Assembly (NCBI GenBank): GCA_029259605.1
Contig: JAJDEV010000098.1
Span: 1-35,153, forward strand
Source: Planctomycetota bacterium
Lineage (GTDB): Bacteria > Planctomycetota > UBA1135 > GCA-002686595
DNA: 35,153 nt
Reading direction: 5' to 3'
The stretch's first letter is position 1, and each line of letters starts with the position of its first letter. The translations under genes and the position numbers were made by a program. The notes under the pieces are model-generated. The model ran no database searches, was not told the DNA's origin, and saw nothing but the letters and a program-made list of their open reading frames with translations. Of the stretch, positions 15,338 to 23,428 are shown piece by piece.

Positions 15338-17779
15338 CTAGTCCCCCTGCGCTGAACCGAGCAACGGGGCGAGCGCGGGATAACCGGCCGCGAGCGCGCG
15401 CGCGTTCTCGCCACCGCGCGCGAACGCGTCGGCGAGCAGCTCGCCCGACACGTCGGGCTGTTCGGCGCGCGCGTGCAGCACGGCGAGCCCCACGGTCGCC
15501 GCCCAGTTCTCCGGGTGCAACCGGCGCACGAGCAACAGACAGCGGTACGCGTCCTCGCCACGGCCTACGGCGACGTACGCCAGACCGAGCCGCAGGTTCA
15601 CCTGCTCGTGGTTGGGCTGCAGCTTGGCGGCCTCTTCCCACAGCTCGATCGCCTGGTCCGCGTCGCCGCGGTCGAAGTGGATGAGCGCGGCGTTGAAGCG
15701 CGCCTCCAGGTTGAACGGCGCGGCCTTCGAAGCGGCGGTGAAGTGCTCGAGCGCGAGGTCGGCCTTTCCGCGTGAAAGGTAAATCGCGCCCAGGTTGTTG
15801 CGTGTCGCCGACACCTCGGGGTTCTTCGGGTCGAGCTCGAGCGCTTCGTCGAAGATCGCGATCGCGTCGTCGACGCGGCCCATGTTCGTGTACGTGACGC
15901 CGAGGTTGTAGCGCGCCTTGAACGAGTCCGGTTCGAGCGAGAGCACGTGCTGGAACGCGGTGACCGCCTCCTCGTAGCGACCCGCGCGCTGCAGCACGTC
16001 CCCCACGCCCTGGAACAGGAACGGCTGGGAGTCGTCGAGCGCGAGCGCCTCAGCGAACAGGCGGATCGCTTCGTTCACGTCGCCCTCGTCGCGCTTCAGC
16101 TCGGCGAGCTGCGCGAGGGCGCCGATCGAGTTCGGATCGACGGCGAGCGCGCGTTCGATGAAGTGCTGGGCGAGTTGGCTGTTGCCCTTGCTCTGCTGGA
16201 TCGACGCCATGTTGAGCAGCGCCTCGGCGTTGTTCGCGTCGAGCGCGAGCGCCTGCTGGAATTCCTCGAGCGCTTCGTCGACGTCGCCGTTCCGCAAGTG
16301 GATGCGCCCCATGTTGTTGTGGAGCTCGGGCGACGAAGCCTCGGCGACCTCCGGTTCCGAATCGGGCGCGGCGCTCTCGCTTTCGCCGTCGTCTCCGAGG
16401 TAGCCGAGCGCACGCAATCCGTCCAAGGCCTCGCTCGCCGCAGCGGAATCGATCGCGACGACGTCGGAGGCGAGCCGACGCTCGCTGCCGTCCTCGTGCG
16501 TCGAGACGTAGCGGATCGGATTCGCGCGCACGTACTCCGCGTCGAACGAGCCCGCGAGCACCTTACCGTCCATGTCCTTGCCGACGGGCAGGCCGAGGTA
16601 GTAGAGCAGCGTCGGCGTGACGTCGAGCACGGACGCGCCCTCGACCGTGCCGCCGCGCGGAATGTGCGGACCCGCGGCGAGGAAGATCCCGTCCTTCTCG
16701 TGGTCGAGGTGCGCCTTGCGCACGTCGACGACCTGGTCGCTCTTGATGCGCCGCTCGCCGCTCTTAAAGCCGTGGTCCGACACGATGAAGACGGCCGTGG
16801 TCTCGAGGTCGATCTCGGCGAGCACGCGACCCAGCAGCTCGTCCTGGTAGAGGTACCAGTTGCGGACGACGTCCCGGTAGCGCTCGAACTCGCCCTCGTC
16901 GATCCCCTCGCGCCGCGGCGGCGCGTACTTCATGAACAGGTGCGAGAAGCTGTCGACCTGCTCGAAGTACATCAGGACGAGGTCGTCGTCGCGCTCGGAA
17001 AGCAGCTTCTCCGCGATCGCCGTGTAGCCCTGCGCGGTGACCGTGTACTGCTGGAAGAGGTGGATCGGATTGAACGGGTTGCGCTTGGGAAAGCGCGCCG
17101 GGTCGAACATCTCGTCGCGGTAGTCCTCCGCGCTGATGTGCACGAAGCGCTGGACGAACTCGGTCGAGACCTGCTGCTCGGTGGGAACGAGCCCGTCGAC
17201 CTCGGCGAACAGCTCGCTCGGATAGGTCTTCACGCGCGGATCGCCGTCGCGCGCAGTCGCACCGAAACCGTGGAAGCCGAGGGCGTCGGAAACGATCACC
17301 CCGTCGCCGACGTCCTCGGCCGGATAGGTCGCCCACCACCCGAGCACGGCCGGCGTGAGACCGTTCTGCGCGAGGATGTTCCAGATCGCCTGCGTCTTGC
17401 GGTTCGTGCTGCGCACCGGCACGCGCGTCCCGTCCGGCTGGTCGACCATGAACCACGTGATGCCGTGCTTCGCCGCCGTCTTGCCGGTCGCCATGCTCGT
17501 CCAGATCACGGGCGAGAGCGCGATGTCGTTGAGCGTCTGGAGCGGCCCCGACACGCCGCGCTCGCGCAGAGCGGTGAGGTGCGGCATCAAGCCTTCGGCA
17601 GCGAGCGCGTCGATCACACGCCAGTCAGCGCTGTCGATGCCGATGACGACGGCGCGACTGTGTTGCGTCGCTTCCCTCGGCGAGGCGCTCTCGCCCGAAT
17701 CGCACGCGCCGAGGAAGAGTACGGCGACGAGGACGCTCGAGAGCGAGCGCTGCGGACGAGAAGGACTTGGACAGCGCAT
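15338..17779 (-). CDS. Lipoprotein type I phosphodiesterase (alkaline phosphatase superfamily) with C-terminal TPR repeats
   Basis: An 813-residue protein. The start ATG leads into a lipoprotein signal ending L-G-A-C26. Residues about 43-440 are an alkaline phosphatase superfamily domain: V-V-I-G-I-D-S-A-D-W carries the first metal Asp, S-P-V-I-W-T-S-M-A-T-G-K the nucleophile region, M-Y-F-E-Q-V-D-S-F-S-H a further Asp/His pair, and I-V-S-D-H-G-F the Asp-His pair. From about 485 to 800 there are roughly eight to nine tetratricopeptide repeats (N-N-A-E-A-L-L-N-M-A-S-I type). It probably hydrolyses a phosphodiester or phosphomonoester outside the cytoplasm while the TPR superhelix binds a partner. 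The TAGAAT box lies only 6 nt before the ATG, so the transcript may be leaderless. Confidence 0.88.
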   Translation of the reverse strand: MRCPSPSRPQRSLSSVLVAVLFLGACDSGESASPREATQHSRAVVIGIDSADWRVIDALAAEGLMPHLTALRERGVSGPLQTLNDIALSPVIWTSMATGKTAAKHGITWFMVDQPDGTRVPVRSTNRKTQAIWNILAQNGLTPAVLGWWATYPAEDVGDGVIVSDALGFHGFGATARDGDPRVKTYPSELFAEVDGLVPTEQQVSTEFVQRFVHISAEDYRDEMFDPARFPKRNPFNPIHLFQQYTVTAQGYTAIAEKLLSERDDDLVLMYFEQVDSFSHLFMKYAPPRREGIDEGEFERYRDVVRNWYLYQDELLGRVLAEIDLETTAVFIVSDHGFKSGERRIKSDQVVDVRKAHLDHEKDGIFLAAGPHIPRGGTVEGASVLDVTPTLLYYLGLPVGKDMDGKVLAGSFDAEYVRANPIRYVSTHEDGSERRLASDVVAIDSAAASEALDGLRALGYLGDDGESESAAPDSEPEVAEASSPELHNNMGRIHLRNGDVDEALEEFQQALALDANNAEALLNMASIQQSKGNSQLAQHFIERALAVDPNSIGALAQLAELKRDEGDVNEAIRLFAEALALDDSQPFLFQGVGDVLQRAGRYEEAVTAFQHVLSLEPDSFKARYNLGVTYTNMGRVDDAIAIFDEALELDPKNPEVSATRNNLGAIYLSRGKADLALEHFTAASKAAPFNLEARFNAALIHFDRGDADQAIELWEEAAKLQPNHEQVNLRLGLAYVAVGRGEDAYRCLLLVRRLHPENWAATVGLAVLHARAEQPDVSGELLADAFARGGENARALAAGYPALAPLLGSAQGD

Positions 17780-17785
17780 TCGCGG

Positions 17786-17791
17786 ATTCTA
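17786..17791 (-). promoter_or_regulatory. -10-like box TAGAAT of the phosphodiesterase-TPR gene
   Basis: Read leftward, GCTG-TAGAAT ends 6 nt before the ATG at 17779. A start of transcription about 7 nt downstream of the box would fall on the ATG itself, implying a leaderless mRNA. Confidence 0.5.
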
Positions 17792-17911
17792 CAGCGCCCC
17801 CGGTGGTGTCGTGTCGAGCGCCGAGAATTGGCGCGATCGACGCACGAGCGGCGCTAGCGGGTCATTCATGAGGATGTGCGGCAGAAGCTCCAACCCGGTC
17901 CTGCTGGTGCG

Positions 17912-17933
17912 TTGCGGACGCCGGCGTTCGCAA
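17912..17933. promoter_or_regulatory. 22-bp near-perfect palindrome between divergent genes
   Basis: The half-site TTGCG-N-ACGCC is followed directly by its reverse complement, with only one mismatched pair. It lies in the 246-bp gap between the leftward gene at 17779 and the rightward gene at 18026, about 130 and 90 bp from their starts. It may be an operator for a dimeric regulator or a cruciform; nothing else in the gap is recognisable apart from the two -10-like boxes. Confidence 0.35.
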
Positions 17934-18013
17934 GTGCCGGCAGGGGCCGAGGCACCGACGGCGGAGCCGGTCGATTGGAGCTTCTGACGTGCATGCTCAT
18001 GAACAGCCCGGGC

Positions 18014-18019
18014 TAGACT
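18014..18019 (+). promoter_or_regulatory. -10-like box TAGACT just before the ATG at 18026
   Basis: GG-CTAGACT ends 6 nt before the start codon, the same spacing as for the divergent gene at 17779, again suggesting a leaderless mRNA. Confidence 0.48.
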
Positions 18020-18025
18020 CGCGTC

Positions 18026-20407
18026 ATGCGCGCGCTCCTCTCGCTCGTCGGAGTCGCCTTGGCGCTGCTCGTGCTTCTCGCGCTGCTCTCGCGCGATTCG
18101 AACGACGACGTTCCGGCCACACGCCCGATCGCATCGGTCGCCGCGGAAGAGCACGATCCCGTTGCCGCGCCCCGACAGCCGACGACGCTCGCACCTGCGC
18201 GCGACGCGATCCTGCCGAGAACGCATGACGGATCCGAGCGCGCCGAAGCGACGATCCCGGACGACGGCAGGATCCACTTGATCGGTCGCGTCTTCGACGT
18301 CGAGGCGGGCGGCGATGCGGCGAGCGGCATTCCCGCGGCGGGCGTTTCGATCCGCGTCGAGGGTCTCGGCAAGTCCCGCGACGCCCCACGAACGAAGTCG
18401 CGCGTCGATGGATCGTTCGAACTCGCGTTCGACGAGCCGGCTCGACGGCCGAGCTCGATGCTCCTCGTCACCGTGGAAGAAGTCGATGGTCGTCTTTCGG
18501 GTCAACTGCGCCTGACGCTCGCCGACGACGAGCGAAGTCGTGCGGGACTCGAGCTCTTGCGTCCGCGCTGCGGCGACCTGTCGGGCGTCACCGTCGACCT
18601 CGATGGTCATCCGATCGAAGGGGTCGAGGTCTCCATTCCGCGCGAGGACGTCACGCCGGTCGTCGCCGTGTCCGATGCAAACGGCATGTTCCTTCTGCCG
18701 ACCGCGTCGGGCGGTCGCAAGATCGCCACACACAAGGCGGGGTTCCTGTTGGTCGACGGTCCTACGCCCACACCGAACCGAGACGGCACGTGGGATCCGA
18801 TGCGGCTCGTTCTGACCGAGTCCGGAGCCTTGCGCGTCGCGGTGCGGGCCGGCGCCGATCGTCCGGTCGCAGACGTGCAGGTGCGCGTCGCACTCTCGAC
18901 GACCGAGGCCGAAGTCTCCCACCGTTCGTGGGGTCGCACGAGTCGCCCGTTCCTCGAGGCCCGAACGGACGCGAGTGGGATCGCCGACGTTCCGAATGTC
19001 TGGGCCGGCATGCGACTCGCGGTGGAACTCTACGGCGACGGAGTCCACCACTCGTTCGAACGCGTCGTCCAGAATCGCGCCGTTCTCCGTGCGGGCGTCG
19101 TCGTCGCCGACACCGCCGGCGAGAAGGGAGAGCCTCTCGTACTGACGCCCGGTCGTCGCCGCGAGGTGAGCGTGGTCCTCGTGCGCATTCGCGGCTTCGT
19201 CTTCGACTCCGACGGCAGCCCGGTCGACAAGGCCGGTGTGCTGCTCGAAACGCTCCGTAGGGGCGTGCCCGAACACGAGCGCGATCTGAGCTCGACCGTG
19301 ACCGACGCCGACGGCGCGTACGAGCTGACGGCTCCCGGTGCCAGCCCGTTCGAACGCGTGCGCGTGAGGGCAGCCAACTGGAAGGGCCGCGAACGGCCGG
19401 GTCACGGACCAGCACGGAGAGCCTACGCGGAGCTCGAACTCGACCCACTCTCGCAGGACGACGTCCGGGTCGACCTCACGCTCGCGCCGACGCTCGCTCT
19501 CGCGGGCCGCGTGATCGACCCCGAGGGAACAGGCATCGCCACCCTCGTGACCGTCGTCGCGACGGACGGCGGTTCGTCCGCGACGCCGATGGTCTGCATA
19601 TCCGAGGAGGACGGCGCCTTCCGCCTGTCGGGTCTCGACGCGGGCCGCTATCGAGTCGAGGCGTCGTACAAAGGCTACGCGGCGGTCCGACTCGACACCG
19701 ACGCAGGCGACGAGGAGATCGTGATCCGGCTGGTGCGCCCGCGGCCTGCGCGCGTGAGCGTCGAAGTGACTTCGCTCGTCGAACTCGACGCGGCGAACGT
19801 CTACGCGCGGCCCGTCGCGCTGCGTGAAATCCCGCCGACGCTTCCCGAGCTTCCGTTCGACAGCACGTACGACGCGCCCTTCGGATGGCCGCCCGAGCTC
19901 TCGTTGTCGTTCGGTCAGTACTTCTACAAACTGAAAGGGGGCACCCGAACACTGGAGCTCGACGAAGGTGCGTATTGGATCGGCGCGAACGCGCGTACGA
20001 AGGACGGTACGTATTGCTTCCCGATCGGCACCGGCCTCGTGCAGGTCGCCGCGGGCGAGTATCGCTTGCGCTTCGAGCTCACGCCGGGGGCGCGCGTCGC
20101 GGGCCGTGTGGTCGGCACACCAACGGGCACCATCGCGAGGGGGGAGCTCCTTGCCGCCGTCGCCGCCGTCGAGACCGGACGCCTGATCCCGCTCGACGTA
20201 CGCCTCAGCAGCATGCAACCGATGACCGAGCTCGGTGCGGACGGATCCTTCGCGTTCGAGCTCGTGCCGGTCGGGACGTGGGAGCTCCGTGTCGGAACGC
20301 GCGCGCAACTCCTCGACGGCGCGTTCACCCATCGGGAGCCCTTGACCGTTCCGCGCGCGGGGATCGAGGACCTCGAGGTGCGGGTCGACGCGGCCGGCTC
20401 GCGCTGA
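18026..20407 (+). CDS. Membrane-anchored protein of carboxypeptidase-regulatory-like (Ig-fold) repeats
   Basis: A 793-residue protein. The N-terminus is M-R-A-L-L-S-L-V-G followed by a leucine/valine-rich segment, a signal anchor or signal peptide. The rest is a chain of beta-sandwich modules of the carboxypeptidase regulatory-like type, recognised by repeats of the pattern G-x-V-x-D-x-x-G-x-P-I-x-G-V-x-V followed by T-D-x-x-G-x-F/Y-x-L. Clear examples are near residues 90-150, 190-245 (D-L-D-G-H-P-I-E-G-V-E-V), 390-445 (F-D-S-D-G-S-P-V-D-K-A-G-V) and 490-560 (G-L-D-A-G-R-Y-R-V-E-A). Such proteins are exported structural or binding proteins; no enzyme motif is seen. A longer open frame on the opposite strand covers it but is an artefact of GC-rich codons. 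Confidence 0.8.
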   Translation: MRALLSLVGVALALLVLLALLSRDSNDDVPATRPIASVAAEEHDPVAAPRQPTTLAPARDAILPRTHDGSERAEATIPDDGRIHLIGRVFDVEAGGDAASGIPAAGVSIRVEGLGKSRDAPRTKSRVDGSFELAFDEPARRPSSMLLVTVEEVDGRLSGQLRLTLADDERSRAGLELLRPRCGDLSGVTVDLDGHPIEGVEVSIPREDVTPVVAVSDANGMFLLPTASGGRKIATHKAGFLLVDGPTPTPNRDGTWDPMRLVLTESGALRVAVRAGADRPVADVQVRVALSTTEAEVSHRSWGRTSRPFLEARTDASGIADVPNVWAGMRLAVELYGDGVHHSFERVVQNRAVLRAGVVVADTAGEKGEPLVLTPGRRREVSVVLVRIRGFVFDSDGSPVDKAGVLLETLRRGVPEHERDLSSTVTDADGAYELTAPGASPFERVRVRAANWKGRERPGHGPARRAYAELELDPLSQDDVRVDLTLAPTLALAGRVIDPEGTGIATLVTVVATDGGSSATPMVCISEEDGAFRLSGLDAGRYRVEASYKGYAAVRLDTDAGDEEIVIRLVRPRPARVSVEVTSLVELDAANVYARPVALREIPPTLPELPFDSTYDAPFGWPPELSLSFGQYFYKLKGGTRTLELDEGAYWIGANARTKDGTYCFPIGTGLVQVAAGEYRLRFELTPGARVAGRVVGTPTGTIARGELLAAVAAVETGRLIPLDVRLSSMQPMTELGADGSFAFELVPVGTWELRVGTRAQLLDGAFTHREPLTVPRAGIEDLEVRVDAAGSR

Positions 20408-20511
20408 CGCGTCCGCCTTTCGGTCATCGTCCGAGTTGGCCAAGACGGCTCCCTCGTATCGACGACGGCGTCTTTCCGCACGGACCCGACGGCTGAGCCA
20501 CCGGTCGCCCC

Positions 20512-20517
20512 TAGAAT
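20512..20517 (+). promoter_or_regulatory. -10-like box TAGAAT of the sulfatase-like gene
   Basis: CC-CTAGAAT ends 14 nt before the ATG at 20532. It supports that ATG over the longer in-frame start at 20436, which lies upstream of the box. Confidence 0.48.
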
Positions 20518-20531
20518 CGTTCTCAGGTTTC

Positions 20532-22088
20532 ATGCTCGCACCGAACTCCATCCGGACCTGCGGCGCGCTGCGAGGTCTTTGCGCCACGCTCGTCCTCGCG
20601 TTCACGTCCTGCGGCCCGACCGTCGAGCCACCGGCGCAGCCCAGGCTCGTGATGCTCTACGCCACGTGCACGCTGAACCGCGACTTCCTCGGCGCGTACA
20701 ACTCGGGCCCCTCCGTCACGCCGAACCTCGACGCGTTCGCGCGCGAGGGCGTGGTCTTCGAGCGGCACCTGAGCGAGGCCGGGCACTCGGGGATCGCGTT
20801 CGCGTCGATCTTCACCGGCGTGCAGGCCGACCGGCACGGTGTGTACGCGCATCCGACCGTGCTGCCCGCGGAGCTCACGACCGTGACGGAGACGTTCGCA
20901 GCGGCGGGGTACGAGCCGTTCTTCTACAGCGGGCACCTGATGGCGTCGCACGACCTCGCGTACGGGCAGGGCGTGCCGGACGAGAACGTGTTCGACCTCG
21001 GAACGCGCAACCACAAGCGCAAGATCGCGCGCATGCTGCACAAGGGTGACGCGCTGTTCCGGCGCATCCTGAAGAAGCTCGACGACGATCCCGACTACCG
21101 CGCCTTCGTGCTCGTCGACTTCACGGTCACGCACCATCCGTATCACCGGAGCGAGAGCCCGGAGTACTACGCCGAGTTCCTCGCGGCGCACCCCGAGCTG
21201 GCGCCCGGCATCGACTTCGACGAGCTGCAGGAGGACTGGGCGCTCATGTCGGAGAACGTGCTCGACTGGCGCCGCGACACGGACGCAATGGTGCGCCGCA
21301 TGGGGTGGGACGCGGAGCGCTTCCAACGCTTCCAGGACTCGCTCCGGCTCACGTACACGGCGGACGTCGCGCTGCTCGACGCGCTCTTCGGCGAGACGCT
21401 CGACCTGATCGAGGCGCGCGGCTACGCGGCGAACTCGGCGATCGCGTTCACGGCCGACCACGGCGAGACGCTCTACCGCGAGGGCACGCTCTTCCACTGG
21501 GCGCACGGGTTGCAACTCGCGCGCGAGGTGCTGACGGTGCCGTGGATCCTACGCGCGCCGGGCGTCACGCCGGGACGCTACGCCGAAGTGACACGCTCGA
21601 TCGACGTGTTCCCGACGCTCGCCGGTCTGTCCGGCATCGACGTTTCGCCACTGCGGCTCGACGGAACGAACCTGTCGTCCGCGTTGCGCGGTGAGGAGCC
21701 GCCGCCCCGCCAGCTCGCGTTCTCGCACACGACCAAGGTCGGCCCGATGCTGATGAAGAACGTCAACGCGTACGAGGTCACGCGCGACCTGTTCGGCGAC
21801 ACGGACGTGAACCGCATCTGGGTGCGGCTGCAGGACCGCGACATGGTGTACCGCTGGCGCAACGCGGGCAGCGACCGCTGGGTCGAGCAGGCCTTCGACG
21901 TCTCGGTCGATCCGCTCGAGCTCGTCGACATCTTCGACGCGGCGAACGCCGAGCACGCGGACCGCTTGGCCACGCTGAAGGCGTACAAGCAGAAGCTCGT
22001 CGACGCGTTCGAGTCGACGCACGCCGAGCGGCCGGCGGACTCGTACGAGCGGCTGCGCGCGCTCGGGTACGTCTCGGGCGACGAGTAG
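20532..22088 (+). CDS. Sulfatase-fold lipoprotein with degenerate catalytic motifs
   Basis: A 518-residue protein. The ATG at 20532 is chosen because it gives a lipoprotein signal (hydrophobic L-R-G-L-C-A-T-L-V-L-A-F-T-S-C27) and lies just after a -10-like box. The fold is that of the sulfatase family: V-T-P-N-L-D-A-F-A-R-E-G, A-S-I-F-T-G-V-Q-A-D-R-H-G-V, F-T-A-D-H-G-E, H-W-A-H-G and R-S-I-D-V-F-P-T-L-A-G-L are all in order. Two key sites differ. The formylglycine motif C/S-x-P-x-R is S86-G-I-A-F90, without Pro or Arg, and the first metal Asp of the usual L-D-T-L-R-x-D is C46 in A-T-C-T-L-N-R-D. It may therefore use another nucleophile (phosphatase or transferase), or be catalytically dead. 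Confidence 0.85.
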   Translation: MLAPNSIRTCGALRGLCATLVLAFTSCGPTVEPPAQPRLVMLYATCTLNRDFLGAYNSGPSVTPNLDAFAREGVVFERHLSEAGHSGIAFASIFTGVQADRHGVYAHPTVLPAELTTVTETFAAAGYEPFFYSGHLMASHDLAYGQGVPDENVFDLGTRNHKRKIARMLHKGDALFRRILKKLDDDPDYRAFVLVDFTVTHHPYHRSESPEYYAEFLAAHPELAPGIDFDELQEDWALMSENVLDWRRDTDAMVRRMGWDAERFQRFQDSLRLTYTADVALLDALFGETLDLIEARGYAANSAIAFTADHGETLYREGTLFHWAHGLQLAREVLTVPWILRAPGVTPGRYAEVTRSIDVFPTLAGLSGIDVSPLRLDGTNLSSALRGEEPPPRQLAFSHTTKVGPMLMKNVNAYEVTRDLFGDTDVNRIWVRLQDRDMVYRWRNAGSDRWVEQAFDVSVDPLELVDIFDAANAEHADRLATLKAYKQKLVDAFESTHAERPADSYERLRALGYVSGDE

Positions 22089-22103
22089 CGCTCGGCACGA
22101 GCG
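22089..22103 (+). terminator. Short GC hairpin after the sulfatase-like gene
   Basis: CGCTCG, loop GCA, CGAGCG begins at the first base after the stop codon. No T run follows. The rest of the 140-bp gap up to 22228 holds nothing I recognise. Confidence 0.3.
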
Positions 22104-22228
22104 CCAACTCGAACCTGAAGGGCGAGGGGGGCGCGCACGAACCGGGCGGAATCGATTTCGTCGTCACGCGACTCCGAGCAGTCCATCAACGTGTCTCGTT
22201 CAGGCCGCGCCAACCCGCGCTTCCAACC

Positions 22229-23428
22229 ATGCATTCGAGCAACACTCCAGACAACGACCCGATCCCCATCTCCGTCGCCCTCGGTGCCCGCGCCTTCGTC
22301 GCGCTCGCGCTGCTCTCCTCCGCGGCGATCGCGCAGGTCGCGCGACCGCGTTCGTCGACCACCGAGTTGCGCGCAGAGCCCGGCTCGACGCTGGAACGGA
22401 CGGCGCGGACCACGCTCGAACCGCTCGCTCGCATCGGATCGACGAACCGCGTGCTCCCGATCTGCGACCGTGAAGGTCGCGTCGTCGCGACGCGCAGCGT
22501 GACGGGCGAGTCGGTCGGCGCGCGCCCGAAGCTCGTGCGAGCGGCGTCGCCCTTCGCGAGCGCGTCGGCAGAGCAGCCCGCCGTTCGGATCGAGTCGTGC
22601 TTGCCAGGCGGAGCCGATCTGGTTGCGCCCGCGTATCGGAGCTGGATCGCTTCCCCGGACGGACGAACGCTCGTGGGCGCGGGGGATCCTTCCGCCCCGG
22701 AGCATCCCTTCCAGGTCGAGGTCAGCGTCTTCCGTGACGGGCAACGCGTCGCGTTCCTCGACGAAGAGCTCGGCATCGACACCGCGATGAGCGTCGGCGT
22801 GGACGGGAGGGTCGCGCTCGTCGCGCGTCCGGCCGGCGATTCCGCACATTGGTTCGCGGCGGTCCTCGACGCGGACGGCACGGAGCTCTTTCGAACGCCA
22901 CTTCCGGTCGGCATGCAGGGCCGCGACCCCGTTCTCACGCGCAGCGGCGTGCTCGTTCGCGTGCACAGCATGTTCGGCGAGGGCGTCGACGGAGAGATCG
23001 TACGCGTCGAGGTCGGCGGATCGACATCCGTCCTCTCCGCGCCCGAGGCCGTCGGGCTGGTCGGTTTCGACGGCAGTGATCACGCGCTCGTGGTCGCGCG
23101 TGACGAGCTCCTGTGGGTCGACGTCGAGTCCGGTCGCGTGTCGTGGAGGACGCACGCCGGAATCCGCCGCGCGTCGCCCGACGCGTGGACGCTCTGGCGC
23201 ACGTCGTCCGGCGAGTGGTTGGGCGTGCTCGCGACGAACGTGCAGCGGCGCGGGCAACCTCGGCCGCCGATCACGCTCTTGGTCATCGACACCGTCGATG
23301 GAGCGCTGCGCGCATCCGTCGACGTCGAAGCACCGGGCGCACCCGGCGAGATGAAGCTCGTGAGCAACGGGGATGAACTATGGGTCGACGGGTATCGGGC
23401 GCGGGAGGTCTACGGATGGTCACGTTGA
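22229..23428 (+). CDS. Secreted beta-propeller-like protein of unknown function
   Basis: A 399-residue protein with a signal peptide (hydrophobic A-F-V-A-L-A-L-L-S-S-A, cleavage near A-I-A-Q). The rest has repeated four-strand-like blocks with turns such as S-P-D-G-R-T-L-V, L-D-A-D-G-T-E-L-F, V-E-V-G-G-S and L-W-V-D-V-E-S-G-R-V-S-W, suggesting a WD40/PQQ-like propeller, but I recognise no named family and no catalytic motif. Its last 13 nt overlap the M23-type gene that follows, so the two are very likely cotranscribed and may act together on the cell wall or surface. The propeller assignment is inference from strand periodicity only. Confidence 0.75.
   Translation: MHSSNTPDNDPIPISVALGARAFVALALLSSAAIAQVARPRSSTTELRAEPGSTLERTARTTLEPLARIGSTNRVLPICDREGRVVATRSVTGESVGARPKLVRAASPFASASAEQPAVRIESCLPGGADLVAPAYRSWIASPDGRTLVGAGDPSAPEHPFQVEVSVFRDGQRVAFLDEELGIDTAMSVGVDGRVALVARPAGDSAHWFAAVLDADGTELFRTPLPVGMQGRDPVLTRSGVLVRVHSMFGEGVDGEIVRVEVGGSTSVLSAPEAVGLVGFDGSDHALVVARDELLWVDVESGRVSWRTHAGIRRASPDAWTLWRTSSGEWLGVLATNVQRRGQPRPPITLLVIDTVDGALRASVDVEAPGAPGEMKLVSNGDELWVDGYRAREVYGWSR
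23403..23409 (+). promoter_or_regulatory. Shine-Dalgarno sequence that decides the M23-type start
   Basis: GGGAGGT lies 7 nt before the ATG at 23416, inside the end of the upstream gene. It is one of the few clear ribosome binding sites in the window and favours 23416 over the in-frame ATG at 23380. Confidence 0.6.

Noticed and set aside
15947..17857. A 636-codon plus-strand open frame opposite the phosphodiesterase-TPR gene
   Set aside because: The minus strand encodes a lipoprotein signal, phosphodiesterase motifs and TPRs; the plus frame has none.
17789..20605. A 938-codon open frame on the minus strand, longer than the plus-strand gene
   Set aside because: It lacks recognisable domains, is rich in Arg/Asp/Glu/Val in no pattern, and runs opposite an Ig-repeat protein with a signal anchor and clear repeat motifs. 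Such antisense frames are expected in GC-rich DNA.
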